Assembly: GCF_000149955.1 (NCBI RefSeq)
Contig: NC_030986.1
Location: 6,446,568 to 6,510,567 of the forward strand
Reading direction: 5' to 3'
DNA: 64,000 bases
Source of the DNA: Fusarium oxysporum f. sp. lycopersici 4287
Taxonomy: Eukaryota > Ascomycota > Sordariomycetes > Hypocreales > Nectriaceae
A program made the position numbers and the translations under genes. Under the pieces are notes generated by a model. That model was not told where the DNA came from. It made no database searches and saw nothing but the letters and a program-made list of their open reading frames with translations. Position 1 is the stretch's first letter. Each line of letters begins with the position of its first letter. Of the stretch, positions 32,279-43,447 are shown in pieces.

Positions 32279-34139
32279 ACGTGTATGATAAGCAAGTGGG
32301 CCATCCAAGTAAGTGGGCCAAAAATCCCTCACCTTGCAACATTTTTATCTGATCAGATAATTCTCAACCACCAAGCATGTCGAACTCTTCTACTGAGGCT
32401 AGAATGCTTCTTGCACTTCAGGCCCTTCAAAATAACCCCAAACTAAGTGTCCGACGCGCTGCAGATACATATGAAGTTCCTCGCAATACCTTACGTCGCC
32501 GCCAGAATGGCATTCAATCACGACGCGATACTACCCAGAAATCACGCAGACTATCTAATCTAGAAGAAGAAATAGTAGTTCACTTTATTCTCGACCTAGA
32601 TTCGCGAGTGTTTCCTCCGCGACATTCTTTTATTGAAGAAATGGCCAATTCTCTCCTCGCTGACCGCAAGGCGCCACCCGTCGGCAAGCGCTGGGCTCAT
32701 AACTTCGTTAAACGACAACCAGAGCTCAAGACGCATTTCTTTCGTAAATATGACTACCAGAGGGCCAAATGCGAAGATCCAACTATTATTCGCAACTGGT
32801 TTAAGCTCGTACAGAACATAATCGCGAAGTATGGTATCTAATCAGAGGATATCTGAAACTTTGATGAGACTGGCTTTATGATGGGTGTTATCTCAAGCGG
32901 CATGGTCGTCACAGGTTCAGAAAGGCTTGGAAGACCAAAATCAGTGCAGCCTGGGAATCGTGAATGGATTACAGTCATTCAAGCGATTAATGCGGAAGGC
33001 TGGGCGATCGAGCCGTTTATCATTGGAGCGGGCCAATATCACCTTGCCAACTGGCATGAAGAACCTACCCTCCCAAACGGCTGGGTTATTGCAACGAGCC
33101 AAAATGGCTGGACAAATAATGAACTAGGCCTTGAATGGCTAAAGCACTTCAACCGATGCACAACTGACCGATCAGTTGGTTCTTATCGTCTTCTGATCCT
33201 TGATGGCCACGAAAGTCACCACTCCGTCGCTTTTGAGAAATATTGCCAGGAGAATAATATCATCACGCTCTGTATTCCGGCTCATGCGTCTCATCTACTT
33301 CAGCCTCTTGATATCGGGTGCTTTGGGCCACTAAAGAAGGCATATGGTCGAGAAATAGAGCATCTGATCAGATGCTCTATAACCTATATTTCGAAGACCG
33401 AGTTCTTTCCCGCCTTCCACGCCGCCTTCCAAGCCACTATAACCGAAAAAAATATCAAAGGGGGTTTTAGAGGAGCTGGGCTTGCTCCTTTTAACCCGGA
33501 AAGCGTGATCTCAAAGCTTGATATGAAGCTGCGGACTCCAACGCCTTCCGAGGAGGTTGCTGAACCCTTAACCCCATGGGTTTCAAAGACCCCAAAGACA
33601 GTTCTTGAGGTCCAATCTCAATCTGCCTACTTACAGAAACGAATCAGAAGACATCATAGCAGCTCTCCAGAGTCACTTATTCAAGCTGTGAAGTGTTTTG
33701 AGAAGGGAACAAGCACAGTCATGCATAAGCTAGCCTTAGTAGAGGCTAGGATGAATGACCTTGAACAAGCAAACGAGATACTTAGTCGACGCCGAAGGGC
33801 AAAAAGAACCCGATTACAGAAAGGAGGGGTGATGACTGCAGGGGAATCAAGGCAAGTAGTTGATCAGATGGATGTAAATGCGCAGGTAGTGGCCGAATCG
33901 TCGAGAAGTAGTGGTCAAGAAAGGTCGGCGCGACCGGACGTTCGGCGCTGTGGTGTATGCGGAAAGACTGGGCATAATGCAAGGACATGTCAGGTAGTGA
34001 TTGAGACGTCTAGAGGAGAGTATAGCGAGTAGTTTTAATTAATTAGATAGTTTGTGGTGTTTTTATTTTATTTTTTATCTTAAGGGTATACAAGAAGTGG
34101 CCCACTTACGTGGATGGCCCACTTGCTTATCATACACGT
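32279..34139 (+). mobile_element. Fot/pogo-like TIR element 2 (1861 bp), target TA
   Basis: Ends are ACGTGTATGATAAGCAAG (left) and its inverted copy (right), with the motif AAGTGGGCCA repeated inside each end. TA flanks are at 32277-32278 and 34140-34141. It carries one transposase frame on the plus strand with two stops. Same length and design as element 1 at 12771. Confidence 0.88.
32377..34032 (+). pseudogene. Fot/pogo-like transposase with zinc knuckle, two stops
   Basis: The frame has 552 codons, as in element 1. N-terminal helix-turn-helix motifs (LSVRRAADTYEVPRNTLRRR; PVGKRWAHNFVKRQPEL) are followed by a complete DDE set: NFDETGF, LILDGHESHHS and HASHLLQPLDIGCFGPLK. A basic region (SRRRRAKRTRLQK) and the knuckle CGVCGKTGHNARTC end the protein. 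TAA at 32839 stands opposite CAA in element 1, and TGA at 32854 stands just before the first catalytic Asp, where Trp is usual. Otherwise the frame is whole. Both stops are single C-to-T type changes. It probably cannot mobilise itself now. Confidence 0.85.
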
Positions 34140-34172
34140 TAATATATATTAAATCTATTATTAAGTGATATA

Positions 34173-34800
34173 ACGTATACGATAAGCGAACGCAACGGAT
34201 AAGCGAACGCAACAGCGCACTGTACGGCTAAAAATAACTTACCCTATAACAATTTAATTCTTAAATAAAATATCTAAAAATCAAGAAAAAATATAATTAA
34301 GCTTAGTATAATTATTTATTATAAAAAGTATTTTTTATAAACTTTTAACTATTTTATTTTATTTAGAAAAGCTTAGCTATACAGTGTGAAATGTATTTTT
34401 AATTAAAACTATATAAAATAAATTAGTAAAAAATCTAAGAAAATTTGTATAACTTATTCTATATGCTATATATAGTCTAGTAAAATTTTAATTATTTTAG
34501 GCTTAAATTAAGATTTTTATAAACTTTTAAAAAACTAAGTATAAGGTGAAAAGTGGGCTGTTGCGTTCGCTTGTCTGTTGCGTTCGCTTGTGTCAGATAT
34601 AGGGGTCTATTGTGTGTATTCCACTCTCTGTCCGATAGTTGGGTTGGAACCCTATTTCTATCTGTTCAGTAATGACCAATCTAAGAGGTTGTTACAGTGC
34701 TGAGACAGCTCTCTGACCGGTAGTTCGGTCAGCCGGTTAGCCGGTCTCATTTTCACCAGTATTCAACAGCTTGTCTGTTGCGTTCGCTTATCGTGTACGT
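34173..34800. mobile_element. Non-autonomous TIR element (MITE-like, 628 bp) of the same superfamily
   Basis: Left end ACGTATACGATAAGCGAACG and right end (inverted) ACGTACACGATAAGCGAACG; TA flanks at 34171-34172 and 34801-34802. The motif AAGCGAACGCAAC is repeated inside the ends. There is no coding frame and the inner part is very AT-rich. A second copy of the right-end motif lies inside at about 34558-34590, so the last 200 bp look like an added or duplicated end. The outer eight bases follow the pattern of elements 1 and 2, so a related transposase could act on it. Confidence 0.8.
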
Positions 34801-34810
34801 TAATACTATA

Positions 34811-37036
34811 CCATCCAGGACCACTTAATGGACACCCCCACTTAATGGACCACCAAAATTTCGATCCTCCCATACAAAATCTAAATTTTCGTGCACACAA
34901 AAACAGGCCGCGTTATCAATCAAAACCGAAGTTAGTAAAGAGACTCTCCATAAAATTGATCAAATTTTACTCTCTGCGTGGTTTTTTGATCTCCCGACCG
35001 CTCCGTGTGCGCTGGCAGTGCTTTGTTACGACCCTAAAGTTGTCACTTTCGTCCTCTGATCTGACACCCACCTCAATCACCGACTCGACCTCCTCGTCCA
35101 CATCCATCTCTATTTCTGCCTCCTTTGAGTTAGGAAGAGATTCTCCAGCCGCTAGAGCCTCCGCTAGAGCCATGAATCGTCGGTTCGGGTTCGGTACCGC
35201 CTTTCTTTTCTTCCCTCGCCGCAGCTGGGACACCTGCTCCTCCAGCCCAGTAATCCGCGCATTCTGAACGGCTACCTTTATCTCTAAAGCTTCTAGCCCC
35301 TTTGCGATCTTACTGTACTTCCTCCTGGTCGGACGACTTCGATGTTTGGCCAAATCTCTCACCTGGCGGCTCGTTTCCGGCGTATCATCTGAGTCCAGAT
35401 GAGGAGGGCTGGGCGTCTTGAAGCCTTCCAGCACTTTTTCTTTATCCGGTTGAATTTCCGGATGTGCTAGAGCTTTGCGACGGTTTATAGGCCAATTTCC
35501 AGTAAACCTCCAGCCGGATAAGATAATCTTCTTCCTCATGCCCGCCTCTCTGGCTTTCGCATATGACCGAATAAAATTGACTTTATCAACGGGCGCAGAA
35601 TCGGTCAAACTAGCCAGCTTTTGGAGTTCTTTCCGATACGCACCTTTGATGACATTAAAAATTCCATTGTCTAACGGTTGTAGGCCATGAGAGCAATGCG
35701 CTGGTAGATAGCAGCAGTAGACGTTGTTCAGAAAGCACGTAGCCATCTACTCATCCTGGGTGCTCGTTAGCGACCTTATAGCGGGAGACTCTGCGGTGAA
35801 AACACCAAAAGACTCACTTGTGCATGGGTTCCATGACCGTCAAGGATAATAAGTCTCGCATCTGATGCATCGCGAGGCTCTGTTTGAGGTAGATAGACAT
35901 CTTTCAACCACTCGAGAGCTATATGGTTGTCGGTCCAGCCGTTTGGTGATGTGATGTAGTGCCAGTCCGCTATCGATTCGAATTCCTTAAGAAACTACTG
36001 CTTCTGCAGCTCTTTTCCTTTAAAGATAATTCCCGGTTTTAAAGCGCGGCCAGTTGCGGTGACAGCCTCAATAAACGAGGTCCAAGTGCGCGACTGAACG
36101 CCCTTCAACAACGCCTTCTTCTTCGGGTCAGAGCTCCCGATTACGAGGCTGTCCAGGCCTCATGGACAACCAATTAGTTATGCCCTATAAAAGCCCGTAG
36201 AGAACTTGTGGAGGAGTTACCGAAACCCGCCATTATGCCACCCTCGTCCACGTTAACCGTGTTCTCAGGCTTGATCCAGCCGTACTCGTTCTCCCGGATA
36301 TCGAAGTACCAATTGACCGCCTTCGGAGTAAAGCCGTCAAATCTGGCGGCTTCTTGACGTTTTCCAAGCTTGGTAGATAGTTTTGAATGACGTTTGACGA
36401 ACCTGGTGGTCCAGTGCTTGCCTAGAGGCTTGTTATCCCCCTGTTGACGGAGGAGGGCTTCGACGCAGCTTCGAAGTTGGCTATGCGTGAGAGCGTAGCC
36501 CAGGGACTCCTGCCGCAGAAGCCAGCGAACGAGACGGACCTCCTGGCTCGTAGAAATACGTTGGTGGGGGTGGGTAGACTCTTTCCTGCTCGCTTGACCA
36601 GAAAGTCGTCTATAAATGGTCGATCAAGGCACTCCACGTCTCTGGGCCGCCTCAGTCGGCGATAGGCCTCTATCAGTAATATCGAGTATAGCCTCAGCTA
36701 CGTCGTCTTCAGTATAAACACGCTGAACCATTGTGGCAGGAGTTCCATGAGTAAATTAGGTGATATGCCTACTGGAGTGAATGAGGTCGGATGGGCCGGA
36801 TGAGGTGAAACTGAAAAGATTTCAAAGGGCTAGAGGACAAGACCACGAGGCGGAACGGGGAAAAATTGAGCCGATATTGAAATTTCATGAAATAAACTAT
36901 ACAGCACAGGTTTTGGCTTGTGAGTATCTTCATTCCTGGCCAAATGCGGTGTAATTGAAAATTCGGATTTTGTATGGGAATATTGAAATTTTGGTGGTCC
37001 ATTAAGTGGGGGTGTCCATTAAGTGGTCCTGGATGG
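34811..37036 (-). mobile_element. pogo-like TIR element (2226 bp) inserted in a GH32 gene, target TA
   Basis: Ends begin CCATCCAGGACCACTTAATG and are identical for about 52 bp, then nearly so to 72 bp. ACTTAATGGAC occurs twice in each end. TA flanks at 34809-34810 and 37037-37038. The transposase is on the minus strand with three exons. Perfect terminal repeats argue for a recent insertion. Its right side abuts the coding sequence of the GH32 gene at 37039, and only ten bases separate its left side from the MITE-like element. Confidence 0.9.
34967..36731 (-). pseudogene. pogo-like transposase, three exons, three stops
   Basis: Exons 36731-36221, 36158-35818 and 35755-34967, with two 62-nt introns (GTAACT...CATGAG and GTGAGT...CCCAG), give 547 codons. 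N-terminal helix-turn-helix (AILDITDRGLSPTEAAQRRG), a second HTH (LGYALTHSQLRSCVEALLRQ), DDE residues in VDEGGIMAGF, LIILDGHGTHAQ and HCSHGLQPLDNGIFNVIK, then a coiled coil and an acidic tail. In-frame stops: TGA 36626 (CGA expected, VP-R-STIYRR), TAG 35997 (Trp in the relative at 26.7 kb) and TAG 35749 (Trp in the relative). All are C-to-T type. The family usually moves by cut-and-paste at TA. Confidence 0.8.
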
Positions 37037-37704
37037 TATTTCATAGACAAAGGTTGTAGGACCTAGATCCTGTATGCCACCACTGATCAGCCCGTAAAGC
37101 TTTGCCGGTTCACCGTGGTGGGTGGACAGCGGAGCCGTCACGTAAGGGTCGCGGAAACCAGTGATCTCCAAGCTGTCTGGCTCACCAGGCAATATCGGAT
37201 TGCGAGGAGACTTTTCCCAAGTGATACCTCCATCGCGTGAGGTTGCCAGAGCTAAACCGGCTGCATGACGTGGGTATGGTGGGGTGCTCCAGTGAAATGG
37301 CAGATGCTTCACAGAGGAATAAGCAACCCTCAGTGTCTTGTCGTTGGCAGGAACCCAGCACCCAGTGAAGACACCTTCAGAGTCATAGATCTGGTCTGGA
37401 ACAAGAACTGGTGAAACCGGAGCTGGTGCCCATGTCAATAGATCCTTAGACACCAAATGGCCCCAGGACATGTTACCCCATTCGCAGCTCAATGGGTTGC
37501 CTGTCAGATCATGCTATTTAGCGCAAACAACTTAGGTGGTACATTTAAAAAGGTAGATACGTACATTGGTAAAAAAGCATGGTATGTATTGGTGCATGGG
37601 TCGTATCCCGGAGCGCAAGGATCGTTGATCCAGCTGTTTGCCGTGAAATGGACTCTGGGCTGTTCGGAGCGCCTTTTCCAGGTCTGTTGTAACTGGCACG
37701 CCAT
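37037..37704 (-). pseudogene. GH32 invertase (cytosolic type), 3' part lost at a transposon insertion
   Basis: The ATG at 37704 starts MACQLQQTWKRRSEQPRVHF with no signal peptide. Exon 1 runs to 37561 and a 47-nt intron (37560-37514, GTATCT...CTAAG...TAG) leads to exon 2. SWINDPCAPGYDP is the nucleophile motif; the CAPGYDP form is typical of fungal intracellular invertases. Then WGNMSWGHLVSKDLLTW, SEGVFTGCW and ITGFRDPYV (second catalytic Asp) follow. After GPTTFVYEI the frame runs into the TIR of the inserted element and stops. The acid/base Glu and all of the C-terminal domain are absent, and I could not find them left of the insertions. It shares a promoter region with the permease at 38274. 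Confidence 0.85.
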
Positions 37705-38273
37705 CTGACTAGTCCGGGTCAAGCCTATAGGTCTTTCGCTATCACGTTGAGTATGCAGACGCTATTAGGAAACAGAAGCCTAGTCAACTTAGTTATAAAT
37801 GTCGATTTGAGCGAAGCGTGGTTGGGGTATCTTCGTGGTCCGCGCAACCGGCCTCCACGGATTTGTTGGCGACATCGCTAGCTGCGGGGACACATCGCGG
37901 AGCTCAAGATAGCTCCGCGAAGCTCGATGAATTTATAAGTGGAACGATGTAACTTTACAAACACGTGACAATGTTAACTCTAATCCCTACGTAATTCCGT
38001 ATGGAGACATTAAGGCGGAGGTAATTCTCCACCCCCAACCCCTGGCTTCGCTTGCATTTGCATTGGCAACCATACCCCATACCCCGGATCATAAGAGAAC
38101 CCAACTGTCTGGGTGCACTAACCCCGGATTGATTCGACGACTCAGCTGGCAGGACTATAAGTATCCACCTCGGACTTGCCAAAGGTCGGCCTGTTCTACA
38201 GACATTTTGTCCAGGAACAATCATTCTGCCTACCATTTAGTCGGCATCTCAATCTCATCACTTCAAAGTCACA
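37705..38273. promoter_or_regulatory. Bidirectional promoter of invertase remnant and sugar permease, with an inverted repeat
   Basis: This 569-bp gap separates the two divergent starts. At 37896-37919 there is a perfect inverted repeat with 9-nt arms CGCGGAGCT and AGCTCCGCG around 6 bases, containing CGG and CCG half-sites as bound by Zn2Cys6 regulators. CCCCGGAT occurs twice (38085 and 38125 region). A TATAAG box lies near 38156 for the permease. Confidence 0.4.
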
Positions 38274-40056
38274 ATGACTCTGATCCACGGGTAAGCGCGT
38301 CATGTTCGTTCCTCCGAGGAATCTCTGTCAGTCACTGACTATCACACCACAGAGTGGATTATTCCGTTGTCAATCCAGACAACAAATGGAAGATTCTTAG
38401 GTCGCAGTTGCGGTTTGCCCTTTGGGGTAAGTTAAGCCCGGGGTTCGCAATCATCAGTTGTCTGTTTCCATCAGCTCACAATCGCAACTAGCTCTGTTGA
38501 TCTCCACTGGCGTTGTCATGCAAGGGTTTGACATCGTGGCCGGCGGTCAGCTCGCTGCTTTGCCTGAATTCAAGAAAAAGTTCGGCGTGCTCAAGTCGGA
38601 CGGTACCTACCTCATTCCGGCCCACTATCTCTCCGCCTGGAACTCAATCGCCCCCGCTACTGAAATCGTCGCTACATTTATCTTCGCGCCACTACTCGAA
38701 CGGTTCGGTCGAAAATGGGGCATTCTGGCAGCATCCATCATCTCAGCTGCCGGAGTCCTTCTCCAACAACTCGCTCCTGACTGGAGGATGCATCTGGCAG
38801 GACGGGGTGTCAACGGTATTGCGATCGGTATGATGTTCACCATCTCGCCTCTTTGGATTGGTGAGACGTGTCGTCCCGAGCTCCGTGGCTTCTTTCTCTG
38901 CTTCTTCAACACTAGCATTGTCTTTGGCCAATTTGCCATCGTCATTGTAAGCCAGGGGAGCAGTCACATTTCTGGAAAATGGCAATGGTGGCTTCCTGTT
39001 GTGGCCATGTACATTTTCCCTCGTATGTTTTATCTGTCCTCCAAAGGTTTCCAGTCACTGATACACGATACAGTCATGCTTACCGTGTCCTGGCCCTTCT
39101 TCCCCGAGTCCCCCTATTGGCTTGTCAGGCGCGGCCGCACAGCTGATGCCAAGAAAGCATTACGCCGTATCTATGGTTTCGAGGAGACCGAATACTACGA
39201 CATCGAAGTCAGCCGTATCGAGGAAGAAATTCGACTCACCAACGACCTGCATGGTAACGTTGACAGCACACCTCCAAAGAGAATCTTTGGCATCAACGTA
39301 CAATCAGAAACAGAATGCTTCAACAAACTTAACCGCAAGCGTACTTTTACTGCTATTTTTGTTGCCTCGGCTCAACAAATGATTGGAGCAACCTTTGTCA
39401 TTGGCTATGCGACATACTTCTTCGAACTCATCGGCATCAAAAACTATTTTGGCGCCTCAATCGCCTTATATGTTGTTATGCTTGTTGCTAGCACCGCCGC
39501 CTTCCCCCTCACAGAGATATTCGGTCGTCGATTCCTCATTGTCGGTCCACAGTTTGTACTCTGCTTGATGCTCCTGATCATGGGCATTCTGGGATGCGTT
39601 CCGGATAAGACGAAGGCAAGCTGGGGTATCGTTGGCATGCTGTATGTTTGGGCGCTGATCTATCAGCTCTCTATTGGTGCCACAGGATTTGTCCTGGCGT
39701 CAGAAATTGCAACAATGCGGCTCAGAGCGGCGACCCAAGGCTTCATCACCATTACTAACTCGATATGGGGTCTGATCATGCAGTTCACAGTCCCATATAT
39801 GATCAATCCTGATGCCGGAGACCTGGGCGGCATGGTCGGGTTCATATTCTTGGCTACCGGATTGATCGCCGGTTTCGGTGGTTGGTGGCTGTTTCCCGAA
39901 ACTAGAGGCCTTTCATTTGAGAAGATGGATGAGCTTTACGCAATGAACGTCCCTCCTAGGAAGTTTAAGGAGACTGTTGCAAGATCCGATGGTCTAGAGA
40001 TTACTGTAACTAATACAAAGACATCCAAAGGGGTAGTAGAGGTAGAGTCGGCTTAG
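38274..40056 (+). CDS. MFS sugar permease, alpha-glucoside/sucrose transporter type
   Basis: Four exons: 38274-38290, 38353-38426, 38492-39022 and 39074-40056, giving 534 residues. Introns are 62, 65 and 51 nt; the third is a multiple of three and without stop, but removing it restores a normal helix ([20 protein letters not shown]). Motifs: [11 protein letters not shown] in helix 1, ERFGRKWG in loop 2-3, [32 protein letters not shown] and [15 protein letters not shown]. The C-terminal VPPRKFKET is typical of maltose/alpha-glucoside permeases rather than hexose porters. Twelve helices expected. It was paired with a cytosolic invertase, so uptake of sucrose or short fructans for internal cleavage is likely. 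The permease itself is intact. Confidence 0.88.
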
Positions 40057-40356
40057 TACATGGTTAGGGAAAGCCTTGATAGCGGGACTTTTCCTTAGTG
40101 TTTGGTTTAAGAAGCCAGAAAGCAGTTTTATTTCTAATAGATGTAGGTATTAAAGATCCTGATGCGGTGCTGTCCGTATCGAATTGGGGAAGCCAATCAG
40201 CTGTAAGCTCCTTTGTTCACTTCGCTTCGAGTACTAGCTTCTATATCACCACTCATCATCCGTGACCGCCAAGACCCAGTTACAGCAGATACAACCAAAA
40301 ACACCAGTGATTCTTGTAATCACTCTGTGACTCTTACAGTTACCCGGTGGCCATCG

Positions 40357-40406
<50 letters not shown>

Positions 40407-40640
40407 GCAGTAGATAGAACTTAGCTTACTAGCTATTAATAAGACTTCTTTACCTGAATGTGCCTAAACCGCTCTATTCACTATTAAGAGATATGACACT
40501 TCGCAACCTACTCAGTATAGTGCCCTACGCAATCCGCAAACATAAACCTAGTATGGACTAGTTTACCTGTTTGGAAACCATAACCGTCGCACTTAGCCCT
40601 CTAACCCTAGCTAGGTCTCAGCGAAACGCCGCAAATATAA
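40057..40640. other. Intergenic between permease and HET gene
   Basis: Both genes end towards this gap. Apart from the TA repeat at 40360-40403 I see no feature. Confidence 0.5.
40360..40403. repeat. TA dinucleotide microsatellite, about 22 units
   Basis: An uninterrupted run of TA from 40360 to 40403. It is between two convergent genes and is likely to vary in length between strains. Confidence 0.95.
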
Positions 40641-42715
40641 CTAAACAAGAAACACTACTGTAGTCTTTTGTGCTGTGTGACCCATTGCTGGCGTCTTCAG
40701 TACTTCCCCATACATCATTCCATACACATAGCAGGATCCTATTACCTTAAATGTCATCTGTTTGCTCCCTATTGGCCTAATGACTAACGGAGTTTGGACT
40801 GTTGGAACAATACATATCAGATCGCCGGGTTGTACCAAGGGCGATCCCATCCCACTGCAATTATACTTCACCGTCAGTAAAGAATGGCAGGCTCGAGAGC
40901 TCAAAGTTGATAGCCCCCCGGTGGTGTTGGCGAAAGAATGACTTACCAATAGCCTTTAGCTGAGGTGAAGAATCTCTCCCTTTGTATACTGTTTGCCGCT
41001 CGCTGTCGGAACGGTATATAATGCTTCGGCGCTCCTCCCGTGCCCCATCGCTCCAGCCAGTTGTGATCATGGAGATAGGAATGCATGGACGGACAGTAAT
41101 CTTGACAGAATTGTGCAAAACTGTGAGCAATAGATAAAGCATCCTCGTCCTCCTTCGTGTGTAAAAGGGTACTCGCAAAAGCAAGCACTTTGTCTTGATA
41201 AATCAGACCATGGCGTTTTTCTGATTCCTCCAAGACCGACCAGTACGTTTCTGCAAGACTAGGGCGTTGGACGAGCATTGATTCTGCGATGCGGTGGCCA
41301 GGCTCCTCAGTAGTGGTCGTGGCCTGATTAATGTTACTTCGATCCCTTGCGGCGACCTCTCCGCAGAAATCGATAGTGTCTATAAGATACAGACAGAGCT
41401 CAAGGCTCGACCCATCAACTCGGGGGGATAGCCAGCCTACTGAGGTCGGGTCCTCCCCCTGGCAGGCCTTATATCTGTCATTGATAGCCCAAGCTCGACT
41501 GACGTCTAATTGGGGGCACCACGACGGCCCACTCGCGAGTTCCTCAGGGAGACAGTGAGATACCAGGCCAAGAAATCGCAATGAATGGGGACTCAGTCCG
41601 GAAAACAACTGGAGCCGCAGTTGCGACAGATTTCTTGAGTAGTCTGCCTTGATCAAGAGCTCGCCGTCGTCCGACCTTGCACGAGGGTGCCCGAGGAATG
41701 CATAAACGAAGTCCCTGAGGTCCGTAGCCTTTTGAATGTGTCTCGCCCTGAAGAGCACATCTAGAAACTCAAGTTTTGAACGTTTCAGTGACTGCTGGAA
41801 CAGGACTTTGAGTATGCGGGAAGATCTGAACCAGGCATCTTCGACATCCTTGACGTATGAGGACCAAATGTATGTGAAGAGGTCCGAGATATGGCCTGAC
41901 CTGAAATAGACACCTGGAAAAGAGTTGCCGGTCTGGGCCCATGCCTGCACGAAGTCCATGACTTCAGCAAAGTCCATCATTGACGAGCCGTAGGCAAGCA
42001 CCACGTTCTTCGCAAGCCCAACCTCCTGAAGAACCCAAACCCGCTCAAACCAGGGATGGTTGAATAATGGTAGTACGTTCTGAAGCCGCGTAGCAGTGAC
42101 AGGACCGTAACCATCGTCTGGTTTCCACCACTTTCTGCTGTTGAGGACGTCTTCGGACAGGTACTTGGCGGCAATGCGATTGTAATCTTGTATGACGCTG
42201 AAAGCGACACTTGCGACTTCGCCGTTCTGGCCGTCGTCGCCAAGACAAACCACGACTTGCTGGGCATGAGCGTATATATCGCCCATCATGTTGACGTGGA
42301 AGCTCTTCTCTACCAGGTCTGACTGATTGATGCATAGGGCATCGGCCCATATGCGTCTTGGCTCACGGGGGTGTCTGGTCTGGCGCAGAGCTTCGAAGAG
42401 GTTAGTGGTGATGTCGACTTGATGACCTTGACACTGAATCGAGCGGCGTTCTGCAGCGTTACCCCAGACGTATGATATCGCATCGTAGGCTTTGAATATA
42501 TTTCAGGGTCAGCCGAGACGGGTTTCATTAAAAAGAAATTTCGATTTCGCATAGAGGATCTTACCTTCAGTGTCAAATTTGGCAACGTGGAGAGAACATT
42601 CTATGGGATCGTCTCTAGCTCCTGGGTCTAGGGTGAGAATGCGAGTCCATTTCCCTGCTGGCAATGGAGAGTCTGACTGGTAGACCCCGGATTGAGGTCT
42701 ATTAACTTCCGACAT
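40641..42715 (-). CDS. HET-domain protein (heterokaryon incompatibility type)
   Basis: Three exons, 42715-42565, 42489-40947 and 40854-40641, with introns of 75 and 92 nt (GTAAGA...AAAG, GTAAGT...TGCAG); 635 residues. The HET domain shows YDAISYVWGNAAERR (restored by the first splice), RRIWADALCINQSDLVEKS and HPWFERVWVLQEVGLA. The second splice restores the usual C-terminal end of the family: FFTSAKGYCGMGSPLVQPGD followed by a VIGSCYVYGMMYGE block. HET-domain proteins trigger cell death on fusion of unlike hyphae, and many family members have no known role. Tandem NACHT or other effector domains are absent. It appears whole and may be active. Confidence 0.88.
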
Positions 42716-43324
42716 GCTTCTCTGTCGAGAGGGCTGGATGAATGGGCTTGATGTTGAATGGTTCTTTTGTGCTCGTCTTACGTAGCTTGAGCCGAGCTTA
42801 TCTTACGGTGAGGGAGGGGCATGGAGGGCGCAGACGTGGACAAGTCATCAAGGCATCTACCTACCGACATTTTGCCGACTGGTGAAAAGTTCTTCAATCT
42901 CTTACAGAAAACAGTAAACCCCCGTAGCAAGGGTTATACAGAAAATATAGATACTTCTCCAGATTGAGACCCCTGACTGGCGATATGAATTTTGCCTAGC
43001 CTGCTCAAATCAGTGCATTGGCTCATCGAATCGATGGGAACATCCCAAAAGTTTTGTGTTATACCTAATACCTAGTCCCGAATGGCGGGAAAAGAAAATT
43101 CAAGGGGTGAAGCTAAGACGGTTGGTCCTCTAAATGTGGCATGGTGACGGCAACATAAAGAATATATGGAATATAGGTATGAGAATGCCTTGAGTGGTTA
43201 TCTTGCTATTGAAGTAATAGTAATGTTAAATTCATGTAGTAAGTAAGTAACTGACTACATGGTTGTAAAAACAAGCTTACCCTATAGCGTTTAGTGACAC
43301 GGTCAACTCAAAATTCTCCACCTT
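42716..43324. other. Intergenic, HET promoter and LINE left flank
   Basis: Promoter side of the HET gene up to the 5' end of LINE copy B. I see no gene or repeat apart from a short GTAA run near 43238-43250. Confidence 0.5.
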
Positions 43325-43447
43325 CCTTTGTCATCACACTTTCTTGGCATACAATTGTTAAGAAAGTCGCCCTGTCGACACCTAAATCCTTAACAAGTGC
43401 ACAACAAACGCCTCAATTTGCGCTTTGCGCAGCCGCAAGCCGCGGCG

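Noticed and set aside
40213..40407. Open frame ending in a run of Tyr-Ile
   Set aside because: The end is only the TA microsatellite being translated, and the rest has no similarity to a protein I know.
43238..43252. GTAAGTAAG shared with the left flank of LINE copy A (6632) as a possible common target site
   Set aside because: The position relative to the LINE 5' end differs (23 against about 80 bases) and the surrounding flanks are unrelated.
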